Source: Thraustochytrium sp. TN22 (lineage: Eukaryota > Sar > Bigyra > Thraustochytrida > Thraustochytriidae). Taken from it: 64,000 nt of DNA. Below the pieces are notes generated by a model, which saw nothing but the letters and a program-made list of their open reading frames with translations, did not search any database and was not told the origin of the DNA. A program made the position numbers and the translations under genes. Position 1 is the stretch's first letter. Each line of letters opens with the position of its first letter. Of the stretch, positions 19,269-30,375 are shown piece by piece. The stretch covers positions 29,015 through 93,014 of the forward strand of contig JABLUY010000095.1 of assembly GCA_013306675.1 (NCBI GenBank), read 5' to 3'.

Positions 19269-20223
19269 CACCTGTGAAGCATGTCGCGCGCGAGAGGCGA
19301 TGGCAGAGGAAATGCGCCGTTATCCAAGGCGCTGGCTGTGCGATGCGACCAACAACATGCGAGCCATGCGGCGAGCCTGACACTGTCAGACAGTGAGATC
19401 CGAGATGGGTAATTTCCTTTTGCCCAGGGGAATTTAGGGAACGTATGTGTGGACACGCCAGTCAGGAGGTTCATCTCGGACAGGCTAAGCTAGTCTGCCG
19501 CGCTGATCTGGTGCACACCAGGTTCTTCCATATCCCCGCCAGCTCGACGGCTCCGTGTACCCGGCGTACGTGCTCCTTGTATCTGCAATGTAAGCGCTGC
19601 CACACGTCCAAGCGAAACACTGGCAGTCCCATTCGAGAATGAAGCAAAAACGCATCAAGGACCCCGTCGCACCCAGCCACCTCCGGCCAAGCACTCGCGT
19701 GTCTCCATCTCGACGGTCGCCCGCCACCAGCCGTGGCAACCTCGCCGGTCCCAGCCTCCTCGTGCCAGTGCCTGTGCCTGTGCCTGTGCCTGTGCATTGC
19801 GCGCGCCGGCACGCTGCAGTCGCCCCGCACCAGTTCTCGCCAACTCGACTGCGAGTTCGACTCGGAGGCGTGGACTCCTGCGGCGGGGCGGCGCGGGACG
19901 ACGACGCCGCGACGCCAGCCGCGAGCGGCAGCGGCGGGCCGCGTCGGGCGCTCGGCAGCGCGGCGCGCCTCGCGCCGAGCCTCGCCTCGCCTCGCTGCGC
20001 AAAGTCATGCGTCATGCGCGCGCGATCCCAGCTCGGGGCCCCCGAGGGGCCCGCCGCGGCGACGTCGTCGCGCGCGGCGGCGGCGCGCGCGGCAGAACCC
20101 GGAGCGCGCGGCGGGCGGGCGGCGCGGCGGCGGGCGCGGCGGCAGGGCGGCGCGGCGGCGCGGCGGCCTGGCGGGCGCGGCGCGGCGCGGCGCGGCGGCG
20201 CGGCGGCGCGGCGGCGGGAGAGG
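18928..20223. other. 1.3 kb interval before the hydroxylase gene
   Basis: The first 340 bases belong to the esterase duplication. A cactgtcagacagtgag palindrome lies at 19381-19397. The ctgtgcctgtgc repeat at 19767-19790 and the extreme gcg-rich tract at 20050-20220 are low-complexity. An open frame joins the downstream gene from 19639, but that extension is compositionally biased and probably 5' UTR. Confidence 0.5.
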
Positions 20224-21216
20224 ATGATGACTGGGCGGTCTGAGGGCGACGCCGGCGGCGCGGCGGGCGGCGGCGCGCGCGCGCGCGCGGGCGGCGCGGC
20301 GCGCGTGCTGCGGCGGCTGGCGGCGTTCGCGCGCGTGAACGCGGTGGTGGCGGCCGTGGCGGCGACGACGCACGGCGCGGCGCAGCCGGCCCTGGCGGGC
20401 GCCGCGGCGCGCGGCCTGGGCGGCCTGCGCGCGGCGGACTGGGCGCGGCTATGGGCGGGGGCGACCGGCAGGTCGGTGGCCTTCGTGCTGCTCATCTCGC
20501 ACAGCGCGCGCAGCAAGCCGCTCATTCTGGGCGCCAAGAGGAACAAGCAGCCGCGCAGCGAGGACACGCCCAAGCTGGTGGCGCAGATGCTCGGGCTCAA
20601 CATGCTCGAGGCGGTGGAGCTGGCGCTGGCGGCGCGGCTGCTGCTCAGCGCAGGCGCAAGCCCGCGCGTGCGCTCGTGGCGCGAGGCGCTGGCCTGGTGG
20701 GCGTCCTTCGTGCTGCGGTCCTTTGCGTTCGAGGTGCTTTTTGACTTCTTTCACTACTGGGGCCATCGCATCGCGCACGAGGTGCCGCGGCTGTACCAGG
20801 TGCACAAGGTGCATCACAAGTACCTGCACCCGACGCCGCTGGCGACCTACCATCAGAACCCGCTCGAGTACGTGGCCACGAACGCGCTGCCCAACCTGGG
20901 CGCGCTCGCCCTGTTGCGCGGGCTGGCTGGCATTCGCTTCACCATGGCGGAATACTCGCTGCTCATGTGCTACCGCGTTTTTGTGGAGGTTGCAGGCCAC
21001 GCCGGGATTGAGACGACGGCCACCTCCTTTCCGCAATGCGCGCCTCTGCCTGAGGCGCTTGGCATTCAGCTGCAAACCAACGACCACGACCTGCACCACT
21101 CCTTCCCGGGCACTCGGTGCAACTACGCCAAGCGCTTTACGCTCTGGGACCGCGCCTTTGGTACCTACCGCCAGCGCGAGCTCTTGACCAAGGCCAAGCC
21201 TCGAGAAGCTGCGTAA
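20224..21216 (+). CDS. Fatty-acid hydroxylase/sterol desaturase superfamily protein (330 aa)
   Basis: Membrane di-iron oxygenase of the family that includes sterol C4-methyl oxidase, sterol C5-desaturase and alkylglycerol monooxygenase. Three histidine boxes are present in order: HYWGHRIAH at 177-185, HKVHH at 194-198 and HDLHH at 288-292, followed by the usual KRFTLWDRAFGTY ending. Hydrophobic stretches before box 1 and between boxes 2 and 3 fit ER-membrane insertion. The frame is open further upstream to 19639, but that part is Arg/Ala-rich low-complexity; the paired ATGs at 20224/20227 are the better start. Which lipid it oxidises cannot be decided by motif alone, though a sterol or sphingoid substrate is plausible. 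Confidence 0.85.
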   Translation: MMTGRSEGDAGGAAGGGARARAGGAARVLRRLAAFARVNAVVAAVAATTHGAAQPALAGAAARGLGGLRAADWARLWAGATGRSVAFVLLISHSARSKPLILGAKRNKQPRSEDTPKLVAQMLGLNMLEAVELALAARLLLSAGASPRVRSWREALAWWASFVLRSFAFEVLFDFFHYWGHRIAHEVPRLYQVHKVHHKYLHPTPLATYHQNPLEYVATNALPNLGALALLRGLAGIRFTMAEYSLLMCYRVFVEVAGHAGIETTATSFPQCAPLPEALGIQLQTNDHDLHHSFPGTRCNYAKRFTLWDRAFGTYRQRELLTKAKPREAA

Positions 21217-21873
21217 AGCAAAAAGCGACAAAGCGATGTGACCACATGCGCGAAGGCGACGTGGCGACTGATCGAGTTCGAGTTGCAGTTAGTTTTAGAA
21301 GAAAAAAGGAGGAGACGAAATGGTACAAGAAAAAGATTTTATTTAGGTCCACACGCGGCGCAGACCTGCGGACATTGAATGACATCAAATTCTCGACGCG
21401 GCAAGCGCACCGTCAAATGGCGCTGCTCCTTCCACGCAAGCGATTGTGTTTGCGTTGCGTTCGCGCTGTTGCGTTCGCCGCCAAGCAATTACGGTTACGT
21501 CGCAGCTGTTGCGTTCGCGCTGTTGCGTTTGTGTATCGCGGTCGGCGCCAACTCCAAGTCGTCCTTACTTCAGCCCCCCATGCATGGCCGCAGTATGCAT
21601 GGCCGCAGCATGCATGGCCGCAGTAACTTATGCATGGCCGCAGTATGCATGGCCGCAAGATGCATGGCCGCAGTGCTGTGAGTCGAGAAAGAGGCAAGAG
21701 TGGCAGAATGGATTGAGCACGGCAGCGGCAGCCGCAGCAACTACTAGTAGCTAGCTAGAGAACTTGCACAAAACTGACTGTGCGAGGGCAAGCCGGAGCG
21801 GCGCGCGAAAGGCCGACTGCGTGTGCCTAGCGTCTCTCCTGTGTGGTGGTCTGAGTGTTCTGTCGTGGCTCGT
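21217..21873. other. Convergent intergenic region with tandem repeats
   Basis: Sits between two genes whose 3' ends face each other. It holds the gcgttgcgttcgcgctgttg-type imperfect repeats at 21450-21530 and the 15-base array described separately. No gene is seen. Confidence 0.6.
21580..21674. repeat. Tandem array of a 15-base atgcatggccgcagt unit
   Basis: Six copies, with a 5-base spacer (aactt) after the third and small changes in the last bases of units 2, 5 and 6. The unit contains the palindrome atgcat and the recurring core tggccgca. It lies between convergent 3' ends, about 200 bases beyond the stop of DLST. Confidence 0.9.
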
Positions 21874-22457
21874 CTAGAGGCCGAGGAGGAGACGCTCGGG
21901 GTCCTCGATCTTCTCCTTGACGGACTTGAGGAAGGTGACGCTCTCGCGGCCATCAATGAGGCGGTGGTCGTAGGTGAGGGCGATGTACATCATGGGGCGC
22001 GAGACGATCTCGCCGTTGACGGTGACCGGGCGCTCCTTGATGCCGTGCATGCCGAGGATGGCGGCCTGCGGCATGTTGAGCATGGGGGTGGAGAAGAGGG
22101 AGCCGAAGACGCCGCCGTTGGTGATGGTGAAGGTGCCGCCGGCCATCTCCTCCATGGTGAGCGTGTCGTTGCGGGCCTTCTTGCCGAACTCGGCGATGGT
22201 GCGCTCGATGTCGTGGAAGCGCATGGCCTGGCAGTTGCGGAGGACGGGCACGACGAGGCCGCGCGGCGCCGAGACGGCGATGGAGATGTCGGCGTAGTCG
22301 CGGTAGACGATCTCCTTGTCGTCGATGACGGCGTTGACGGCCGGGATCTCCTGGAGCGCAGCGGCCGAGGCGGCGACGAAGGCGGACATGAAGCCGAGCT
22401 TGACGCCGTGCACCTTCTCAAAGTAGTCCTTGTGCTTGTTGCGCATGGCCATGAGGC

Positions 22458-22488
<31 letters not shown>

Positions 22489-23208
22489 GAGGGCGGCGGT
22501 GCTCTGGGCGTCGACCAGGCGCTCGGCGATCTTGCGGCGCATGGGCGACATCTTGACGCGGCGCTCGGTGCGCTCGATCTGGCTCGAGGTGCCCGGCACG
22601 GCGTTGCTCGAGGCGGCCGAGGCCTTGTCCTTCTTGGGCTCCTCCTTCTTGGGCGCCGGCGCGGGCTTGTCCTCCTTCTTGGGCGCCGCGGGCTCGGCGG
22701 GCTTGTCCTGCTTGGCCGGCTCGGCCGGCGCCTCGGCGGCGGCCTGCGGCTTGGCGGGCGCGCCGCCGGCGGGCGGGTCGGCCTTCTTGAACTTGACGAG
22801 CGGCTCGCCGACCTTGACCTCCGAGTCCACCTCCACGAAGATCTCCACGATCTCGCCGGCCTTCTCCACGCGCACGGGGAAGGTCACCTTGTCCGTCTCC
22901 ATGGTCGCGATCTCGTCGTCCTCAAAGCAGTAGTCGCCCACGGCCTTGGTCCACTCCACGACCTCGCCCTTGGAGATGGAGTCGCCCAGCGGTGGCACGT
23001 TCATCACCCACTCGTCGTCGCCGCCCGACATCCACCTGCGCTGCACCTGCTGCAGCTGCAGCTGCACCGCGGGCGCCGCCGCGCGCGCCACGCCGCCGCC
23101 GCGCCCGCCGGCCGCCGGCGCCGCCGCATGCCGCGCCGCCGCCACCGCGCCCGCGCGCCCGCCCAGCGCGCCCGCCGCGCCCAGCACGCGCCGCCCCAGG
23201 CCCAGCAT
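21874..23208 (-). CDS. DLST: Dihydrolipoyllysine succinyltransferase, E2 of 2-oxoglutarate dehydrogenase
   Basis: E2 core of the mitochondrial 2-oxoglutarate dehydrogenase complex (TCA cycle); it transfers succinyl groups from lipoyl-lysine to CoA. The N-terminus (1-60) is Arg/Ala/Gly-rich with no acidic residues, a typical mitochondrial presequence. A single lipoyl domain follows at about 65-140, with the lipoylated lysine at K107 in METDKV. An Ala/Pro/Lys linker runs to about 205, and there is no peripheral-subunit-binding domain, as in animal DLST. The acyltransferase core ends with [10 protein letters not shown], giving catalytic H415 and D419. The stretch [12 protein letters not shown] is characteristic of this family. 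Length (444) is normal and the gene is uninterrupted. Confidence 0.97.
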
Positions 23209-24619
23209 CCTCTCCGCCGCGCTCGCGCCGCGCCGCTGCTCCGCGCCGCCGCCGCTCGCTCGGGCTCTGCCGCCGCCCGCGAAGCGCGCCGCCAGCTACG
23301 GCCTAGAGCCTACTAGTCAGTCACAGTCGCCTGCCTGCGAGGCAGCCGAGCCTGCGCCAGCCTGAGCCGCCAGGGCGCGAGGCCGCTCGCTCGCTCGCTC
23401 GCTCGCTCGCTCGGGCCGCGTCGCGCCGGGCCGGGGCCGCGCGGGCGCTTGCCAGGCGCCGCTCGCGCCGCTCGCGCCGCCGCCTCTGCCGCCGCGCGCG
23501 AGCTCGCTGCGCTTTCAAAAAAATATCCTCCTGGCCGCCGGGCGCGCCGCGCCGCCGCGACCACGAGGCGCGCGAGGCGAGGCGGGGCGAGGCGAGGCGC
23601 AGGATCGTCCACCCGAATGTGGACAGAGCGCAGCGCCGCAGCGAGCCTCGGGCTCGCTCGCTGGCCGCCAGTGCCCGCGACTCGGCTCGCGCCGCCTGCC
23701 AGTGCCAGCGCTGGCAGCGCTGCCGCCCGCGCTGCGCAGTTCGAGGAAACAAACAAATGCGAGTCGGAGGCTTCTTTCTTTCTCAGCTGCCGCGCCGCGC
23801 CTGGCGGGCGGGCGGCCGACGCGCGCCGGCGCCGCGCTCGCAGCGCAGCGCAGCGCAGGGCGCGCGCGGTGCAGGGCGCGAAGCAGGCCTCGCGCCGCCG
23901 CCGTCGCAGGTCGCAGCTCGCGGGCCGCGCCGACGTATGCAAGCAAGCAGGCTGAGCAGGCAAAGCCGCGAGCGCGGAACTGAAAGCTGCGCGCAGGGGT
24001 AAGTAGAGAGAGAGGCGCGAGGGAGCCGCGGCACGCTGGCACAGCCTCGCTCGCTGAGCTGACTGTGACTGACCATCATGATGAGTGGTTCGCGGGTCTC
24101 ACACACTGTGACTGATCATGAGAGCGAGGTGGGGCGCCCGGCGCCGGCGGCGCGCTCAGCTGCGACGTCGCCGGCTCGATTCTGGAAGTCCGTGGCCGGA
24201 GCGTACGCCACGCCCGCTGGCCGGCAGTGCCGGCGCGCCGCGTCGCCGCCTGCTGACGCACGTCACTGTCAGGCCTGCTGCGCTCGCTGCTTGCACAAGC
24301 CTTGCAGTGTAGTGCAGTCACAGTGGTGCTTGCTATCACTTGCACTTGCTCGCGGCGCTCGCTGCAGCCAGCAGCCAACTTTTGAGGAAACCTACCAAGC
24401 CTGATCAGTGTCTGACTCATGATCTCACTGACCGACGGGGTCAAGTGGCTCGCTCCTTCGGAATCAGCAGTGCAGTGCACTGACTGTGAGGTGATGAGTG
24501 CAGTGGTGCTTGCTGTCACAATCAAAGATCAATTCATCTTGCAGACTTGCACCTGCTCGCGGCGCTCGCTGTTGCCAGAGAAACCAAGGGCTGACCAGCG
24601 GGGTCATTTGCGTGCCGCC
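23209..24619. other. 1.4 kb upstream of DLST, no gene supported
   Basis: Contains a gctc microsatellite at 23385-23412, long gcc/cgc-rich tracts with frames open on both strands, and from 24050 onward many short gtgactgac/cagtgcagtg motifs including cgtcactgtcagg at 24261. It must contain the promoter of DLST. Confidence 0.5.
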
Positions 24620-26442
24620 TCACGCCGTCAACGCGAGCGAGTCGGGACCGCTGGCTGCGGCAGAGGACGAACTCGACGAACTCGAGGAAGACGAGGAGGA
24701 GCTGGAGGAGGCGCTTGCGGCACTGCGAACGAGCGCGGCCGAGACGATGGGCTGCTGCGCGCGCAGAATGGTAATCACGAGGTCGCGGAAGCCATGGCGA
24801 TTGCGCGTGGCACGGTTGGGCGGCCCGCACACAAAGGTCATGAACTGGGAGAGGCTCTGGCGCGCGTAGCCAGGGTCGGCGCGCGCGAGCAGCTCGAAGT
24901 TGTGCTGGAAGCAGGGCAGAATCTCCGTCAGCACGGCGTGCTCCGCGTCCTCGGTCTCCAGCTCCTCCTCGTTCACCTCCTCCACCACAGACAGCATCTC
25001 CGCCACCTGCTCGCCCAGGTATCGCTCGAGGCCGAGGATGGCGTCGCGCTGGCACCGCACGCTCTTAAAGTGCGCCGAAGCGTTGAAGGCCTCCACGACA
25101 CTTGCGCGCTTGCGGCCCTTGGCCAGCGCCTTGGCGTGCACGTCCAGCCGCGTCAGGTCTTCCAGCGCCACGGGCAGCCGCGTCAGCGGGTCGCTAAAGT
25201 CTCCCGACGAGACCATGTAGTCCGCCAGCGCCGCCGCGTCGAAAACGCCCTTGGTCCCGTTCGGCCGAGTCAGCACAAAGGCGCGCGCAGCCGGGATCGC
25301 CTCCAGGGTAATGGGGTCCACATCCACGTCCTGCTCGTCCTCGGTGCCACGCCGCTTGCGCTTCTTGGCCGCCGCCTTGTCCTTGCCGCCCTTGGCCTTT
25401 TCGCCTTCTTCTTGGCCTTCTTTTTGGTATCTTGGTCGCGCGCGGTCTTCTGGCCGGCCTCGGTCTTCTTCTTGCTCTTCTGCTTCTTCATCTTCTTGCT
25501 GTTCCTCTCTTGCTCTGCCCCGGGCTCAGCGAGCGCTCCATCGGGCCCGTGGGTCGCGCCGCGCCTCCTCCGCTTCGCGGCCCTGGCGTTCGCCTCGTCC
25601 TCGTCCTCGTCCTCGTCGTCCTGCGACGCTGTGTCCTTGTTCTTGTTCTTCTTCGCCTTCTTCCGAGCATCCTCGGCCCGCGCCCGGGCCTTCTTCGCGC
25701 GGCGGGCCTCCGACTCGTCTTCGGTCTGACGTGCCGCCTCGGTCTTCTTCTTGTCCTTCTTTCTGGTCCTGTTCTCCTTGGCCAAGTCTGCGCGCTCCTT
25801 GGTCTTCTTCTTCTTCTTCGTCCTGGACTTCTTGTTGGTCGTCGTTGCAGAGGGATGCTGCTTCTCCTCGGCGAGGGCCCTCGCCAAGCGACGGTTGCGC
25901 GTCTGCTGCGACGATCGCGCCCCGCTCTCATCCTCCTCATCCGAGTCCTCTTCGTCCGAGTCCTCTTCTTCGTCCGAGTCCTCTTCTTCGTCCGAGTCTT
26001 CCTCGTCCCCGCTAGAGTCCGACTCTTCGTCGCTGCCCTCGCTGTCCTCCTCCTCCTCCTCCTCTTCCTCGCTCTCGCTCTCGCTGCTCTCGCTCTCCTG
26101 CTCCTTGCCCGCCTTGCGCGCGGCCCGCCGCTTCCGGGCCGGCGCCCCGATCAAGGCACCCGCCAGCGTGCCGCCGCTCGAGCCCACCCTGGATCGCTTG
26201 CGCCGCGCTGGCGCCGCGATTGCCGCCGCTGCAGCAGCCTGCGCGGCGCTCGCGGCGCCGTCCTCCAGCTCCGCCGGCCGCCGGTGGCCGCGCGTGCGCG
26301 ACGCCACGGGCGAGCCGCCGTGCCGCAGCTCGCCCGTCCCCACGGCGGCCTCATCCTCAGCCGCACGCGCTGCCCCACCGCTGCCGCTCCTGGCGATGGC
26401 CCGCCGCCGGGCCATGATCAGCCCGTGTCGCATCCTCGGCAT
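24620..26442 (-). CDS. Highly charged nuclear-type protein with C-terminal U-box/RING-like domain, frame break inside
   Basis: Two abutting frames look like one gene. The first runs from an ATG at 26442 to about 25405: Ala/Arg-rich, then a Glu/Asp/Ser tract (26110-25930), then long Lys/Arg runs that look like nuclear and nucleolar signals. The second frame covers about 25405-24620 and starts with the continuing Lys-rich text. It then has a compact domain, DVDPITLEAI...FDAAALADYM...DPLTRLP, which has the spacing of a U-box/RING-like fold but lacks the usual zinc cysteines. The C-terminus is a serine run. The frames differ by one base and both read Lys-rich text through the a-run near 25405. 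Either an unrecognised short intron or a one-base indel (sequence error or real mutation) joins them. A helical region between the domain and the serine run is unassigned. Ubiquitin ligase function is only an inference. Confidence 0.55.
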
Positions 26443-26843
26443 GCCGCGAGCCTCGCCTCGCGTCGCCTCGCCTCGCCTCGCCTTGCGTCGCGTCGCGTCG
26501 CCGCGGCGGCCTAGGTTTGCTCGCGCGCTCCTCGCTTGGTCCTTCGTCACCTCCTTCGACCTCGCCGCGTTCCCGCGCCCTCGAATAATGCCTCACGATC
26601 GGCTCAGCCGCCGCGCGGGCGCTCGGGCGCGCGGAGGGCGGTCGCCGCGCCCTCCAGCCGCGCCGCGCCGCGCCGCGCCGCGCTGTGCCGTGCCGCGCCG
26701 TGCCGGGGCGGCAGCCGAGGTTGCCGCGCTGGCCGAGGTCTCCTTGACAGCGGGCGAGGATTCGCGCGTTGCGAGCGCGCAGAAGAACGCTGCGCACGCG
26801 CCGGCCGCCGCAGCCCGCGCGGCCGGCCAGCCAGTCCTGCGCC

Positions 26844-26892
<49 letters not shown>

Positions 26893-27661
26893 GCGCCGCC
26901 GCTCGCCTCTCTCCCCGCGCGCTTTCAATTCAAAAAACGATTTTGCTGCGAAAACTGGGCCAAAGGAAATTGGCGTACGGGTTCCCGCTGCTCTGGCCGC
27001 TGTGGGACGCCGACCTCCTCTTCGCCAGCCTTTGATTCGCGCTGCCGTGCCCCTCCGCCACCTCCGATTCCCTCTGCACTCCGCGTGGGGGGGGCGCGTC
27101 GGCCGGTGGTCAACGTCGTAGCAGCCTCGCTCCGCGCGCATTTCCCGCAGCGGCCCCCCCGCCCTGCTCGGCGAAAGGGTTTACCCGTGTGGGACCGGAA
27201 GTTGCAGTGGCGCTGGGGGGGCGAGGATTTTTCCCTAGGCGCCGCGCCGGCAGAGGCGGAGGAACTACAATCGCCGAAGATTTCATTGACCTACCACGGC
27301 TCTCGCAGAGCCACGACCGCGCGCGCGACCGACCGCTGCTGCGCGGCGCGGCGGCGGCCAAGGCCGAGGCCGAGGCGGCCAAGGCGGCCGAGGCGGCACA
27401 GCGCGCCAGGGCGGTGCGGCCGGCCCGGCCCGGCGATCGCGCCAGCCGAAAGCGCGCGCGCGGGAGACGCGGCGGCTCTGGACGGCGACAGCGCCGCCGG
27501 GGAGAGCGCCACGCGCCACGGGCCCACGGCCCCACGCCCGCGCGGCGCGCAGAACCAAGTGACGCGGCGGCCGTTGGTGCTGACCACGGCGCTGGGAGCT
27601 GCGAGCAGCCAACTCGGAGGGAATTTCCCTTCGCCTTCGCGCAGTGCGCAAGGGTGTGACG
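26443..27661. other. 1.2 kb divergent intergenic region
   Basis: Lies between two divergently transcribed genes. It holds cgcctcgcctcg repeats at 26450-26505, a pure gcc trinucleotide run at about 26847-26890 and a ggccaaggc repeat at 27355-27390. Frames on the plus strand are open from a GTG at 27189 but are Arg/Ala-rich and unconvincing. Confidence 0.5.
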
Positions 27662-27715
27662 ATGAGCGCTGAGGCCTCGGCGTCAGCTGCTGCAGCTACG
27701 ACGGATCCGCCTGCT

Positions 27716-27770
<55 letters not shown>

Positions 27771-28045
27771 CTGTGTCAAAAAAAGAGAGCGAGTTGTTGT
27801 GCCGGCGATGCAAGAAGCACTTCAAGCCTTCGGAGAACTCCCCCGTCGCATGCAGCTACCATACAGAGGCACATTGTGGCGAAACGAGGCAGCGTTGGCT
27901 GGATCCCGGCGAGTGCGAGGACGGCGGCGTCCAAGAATGGTTCTGGACGTGCTGCGGTCAAGCCGATGTTGACGCTCCAGGCTGCGCCAAGAACCGCCAC
28001 GCCACCTACGACGAGGAGGCTGGCGTCCTCTACGCCGATTCTTGA
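27662..28045 (+). CDS. Small polyglutamine protein with CHORD-like zinc-binding domain (127 aa)
   Basis: The N-terminus is Ala/Ser-rich, followed by 17 glutamines (27719-27769) encoded by CAG and then mixed CAA/CAG codons. The C-terminal 80 residues hold one compact domain with CRRC, then CSYH, then WTCC, then GC and H. This spacing of Cys and His resembles CHORD domains, which bind two zinc ions and act with HSP90/SGT1 partners in other eukaryotes. The match is partial: the usual N-terminal CxNxGC is replaced by CRRC, so the domain may be a distinct relative. The start at 27662 was preferred over an in-frame alternative start 18 bases upstream that is not ATG. The protein is intact, and its partner is unknown. 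Confidence 0.72.
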
Positions 28046-29253
28046 CCACCATTAGCTAACCACGAATGTACCCTCCTTCACCTACGCTCTCCACCTTGGT
28101 CCGCGGCGCCCCTGCGCCGCGCGACGCTTCGCCAGCCACGATGCACCCCCAAGACCTGGCCACTGGGCCACTGACCATACGACGCCTGACCTCACGCTGG
28201 CTAGCCCCAGTCACGGCCACGCGACGCCTGGCGTGTCCCGAGTCCTCCCGCCGCTCATCTGGGCCGTCGTCCACTGGGCGCATCCTGACCGTCGCGGTCC
28301 TCCGGAGCTCGCCCTCCCCGTGGCTCTCAAGCTCGCGGCTTCTAATGGCTTCAGAACCTCAGGCCCTCTAGCCTGCACGAGCTCGCGGGCTCGGCCCCCG
28401 ACGGCGGGCAGCCCAGGCTTCGTCGCAGCTCGCGCAGCTCGTGACCTCGTCCCCGTCCTCGTCCTCGTCCTCGCCGCCGCGCCGCTCCGCGCCGGCGCCC
28501 AACGTTTGGCGCCGCAGAGCGCAGCCAGCGGGCAGAGCGGCGTTGCGCGCGGGCGGCGGGCGGGCGGGCGGGCGGGCGGGAAGGAGGCAGGCAGGCAGGC
28601 AGGCAGGCGCCGCCGCCCCGGACCTCCGCCGCCGCCCCCGGAATTCCGGGCGCGCCCTCCGGCCCGCGGCCCGGAGATTTCAGGTCGTGGACTCTGGACG
28701 GTCTTGCGGCCACGATCGTGCGGGCGACCACGACTCGCTGGTCAGGATGAGCTTGCTTCAATGGCACTGTCAGTGCAACGAGCAGCTGCTTGCCATGGCT
28801 GCAATTTGGTTGCTCGCGTTAAAATGCCAATTGCTGCCCATTGCTGCCCATTGCTGCCTATTGCTCCTATTGCTGCCTATTGCTTCGGGGGTGCGCGTTC
28901 CTGCGTTCGCGCGCACACACCGAGTCGCCCTGAGATGGCCGCACTGACAGTGAGAGTGATGAGATGAGAGAGTACGCAGACGCGCGCCGCGCCTCGGCGG
29001 CCTCGCGGGCGCGCGGACGCGAGGGCGCGCGGCGGCGGCGGGGGCGGCAGACCGCGAGCGCGCGCTTGGCGGCGGGCGCGGGGCTCCCCGGCGGGCCGGC
29101 TCGCGCGCGCGGAGCGGGCCGCGCGCGGCGCGCGGCGGGGGCGCGCAGAGTGGCGGGTGCAAGCAGCGACGAGCCCGGCCGGCCGACGGGCCAGGACGAG
29201 GAGCACGGCGCGAGGCGGAAGGCCGGCGCGGGGCGCGGGCGCGGCGCGGGGGG
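28046..29253. other. 1.2 kb intergenic region with simple repeats
   Basis: Holds a cggg run at 28558-28580, an aggc run at 28585-28608, an imperfect decamer repeat attgctgccc/attgctgcct at 28835-28890, and two cactgacagtg-type palindromes at 28764 and 28942. The rest is GC-rich with no supported gene. Confidence 0.5.
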
Positions 29254-30375
29254 ATGGTGTTCCATGTGAACCTGGAGCCGAGCCTGAGCCGCGCGGCGCT
29301 AGAGAGGATTGAGAGGAATGAAGCGAGGGCGGCGACGGTGAGGGCCGCGTCCAATGCGCGCCGCCGCGTGGTGCTGCGGAGGCGCATCAAGCTCATGTGC
29401 CTCGTGATGCTGCTCACGTACTGCACGCGGTTCGTGCTGACAGTGACGGTCTGGGACGTGTCGGACTCGTCCTTCACCATCCCGTTCTCACTCGGCGTGG
29501 CGTACTGCGGCCTGGTGGGCGCCTCGCGCGAGAACCGGGACACGCTCTCGTGCTTTTATGTGTGCTGTTTTGCGTCCATCTGCCTGTACGTGGCCAACGT
29601 GCTGGTGCAGGTCAAGACCATCATCGACGTGCGGCGCGGCGAGGAAGTCAACCACGACGGCGTCCAGATTACGTCTGCGGAGGTCATGCCGGTCATGCTG
29701 ACGGCCATCGGCCTCGAGACGTTCTTGGCAGCCGTGCAGCTCGCCGGTGCGCTCTCGGGCCGCGAGCTCGTGCGCAAGCACCTGATCTTGCGGTTTAACG
29801 ATCCTCGTATCAACTTGTTCGCAAGCTCCACCTTTGGGCTCGACTTTGTGCAGCCTGCCACGGACGCACGCGAACAAGCCGCCAACCTCACGGAGAGCCT
29901 CAACATCAAGATGACCATCGCCAGCATCCCGGTCTGTGTCTACCACCGGAACATGCCTGCGGACCAATTTCCGATCGCTGATGACGCCGACGTGGAGGCG
30001 GCGCTCGGCGCGGAGGCTGGCGTCACCGCGGCCGTCGCCGCGGCCGTCGAGGACGACGATTCATCGGACCTTTGCGTCATTTGCCAAGATGAGATGGTCG
30101 AGGGCTCGCTTGTCAAGGTTCTCGCCTGCAAGCACTATTTCCATGTCGCCTGTATTGATGCCTGGCTCGCCCGCTCGCTAGCCTGCCCCATGTGTATGCA
30201 GCAAGTCGCCGTTGTTCAGTTCTACGAAAACGCGCCTGCTCAGCCCGATCCTGTTGCTGCCAGTGCTGCTGGCAGTACAGGAGCTAGCGCGGGGCCACGC
30301 GCTGGGCTCGCACGTTCAGGCAGCAGCACTGCCAGCTCGGACGACGTTGTGATTTCTGCTGTTGCACGAGTTTGA
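29254..30375 (+). CDS. Multi-pass membrane RING-H2 E3 ubiquitin ligase-like protein (373 aa)
   Basis: An N-terminal basic cytosolic segment (1-45) is followed by about four hydrophobic segments between residues 47 and 175: LMCLVMLLTYC, FSLGVAYCGLVGA, FYVCCFASICLYVANVL and VMLTAIGLETFLAAV. The C-terminal half has a RING-H2 finger at about 274-314, with CVIC, then CKHYFH, then CIDAWL and CPMC. This pattern recruits an E2 and makes the protein a probable ubiquitin ligase on an endomembrane. The tail is Ser/Ala-rich. ATG context and length are good, and there is no sign of truncation. Membrane topology and target are unknown. Confidence 0.86.
   Translation: MVFHVNLEPSLSRAALERIERNEARAATVRAASNARRRVVLRRRIKLMCLVMLLTYCTRFVLTVTVWDVSDSSFTIPFSLGVAYCGLVGASRENRDTLSCFYVCCFASICLYVANVLVQVKTIIDVRRGEEVNHDGVQITSAEVMPVMLTAIGLETFLAAVQLAGALSGRELVRKHLILRFNDPRINLFASSTFGLDFVQPATDAREQAANLTESLNIKMTIASIPVCVYHRNMPADQFPIADDADVEAALGAEAGVTAAVAAAVEDDDSSDLCVICQDEMVEGSLVKVLACKHYFHVACIDAWLARSLACPMCMQQVAVVQFYENAPAQPDPVAASAAGSTGASAGPRAGLARSGSSTASSDDVVISAVARV

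Noticed and set aside
19639-20223. N-terminal extension of the hydroxylase
   Set aside because: Arg/Ala/Gly low-complexity text with no counterpart in the family; taken as 5' UTR.
21580-21674. CRISPR-like array
   Set aside because: Units of 15 bases adjoin with almost no spacers; it is a minisatellite in a nuclear genome.
21823-23316. 497-codon plus-strand frame over DLST
   Set aside because: Antisense shadow; DLST on the minus strand has all motifs.
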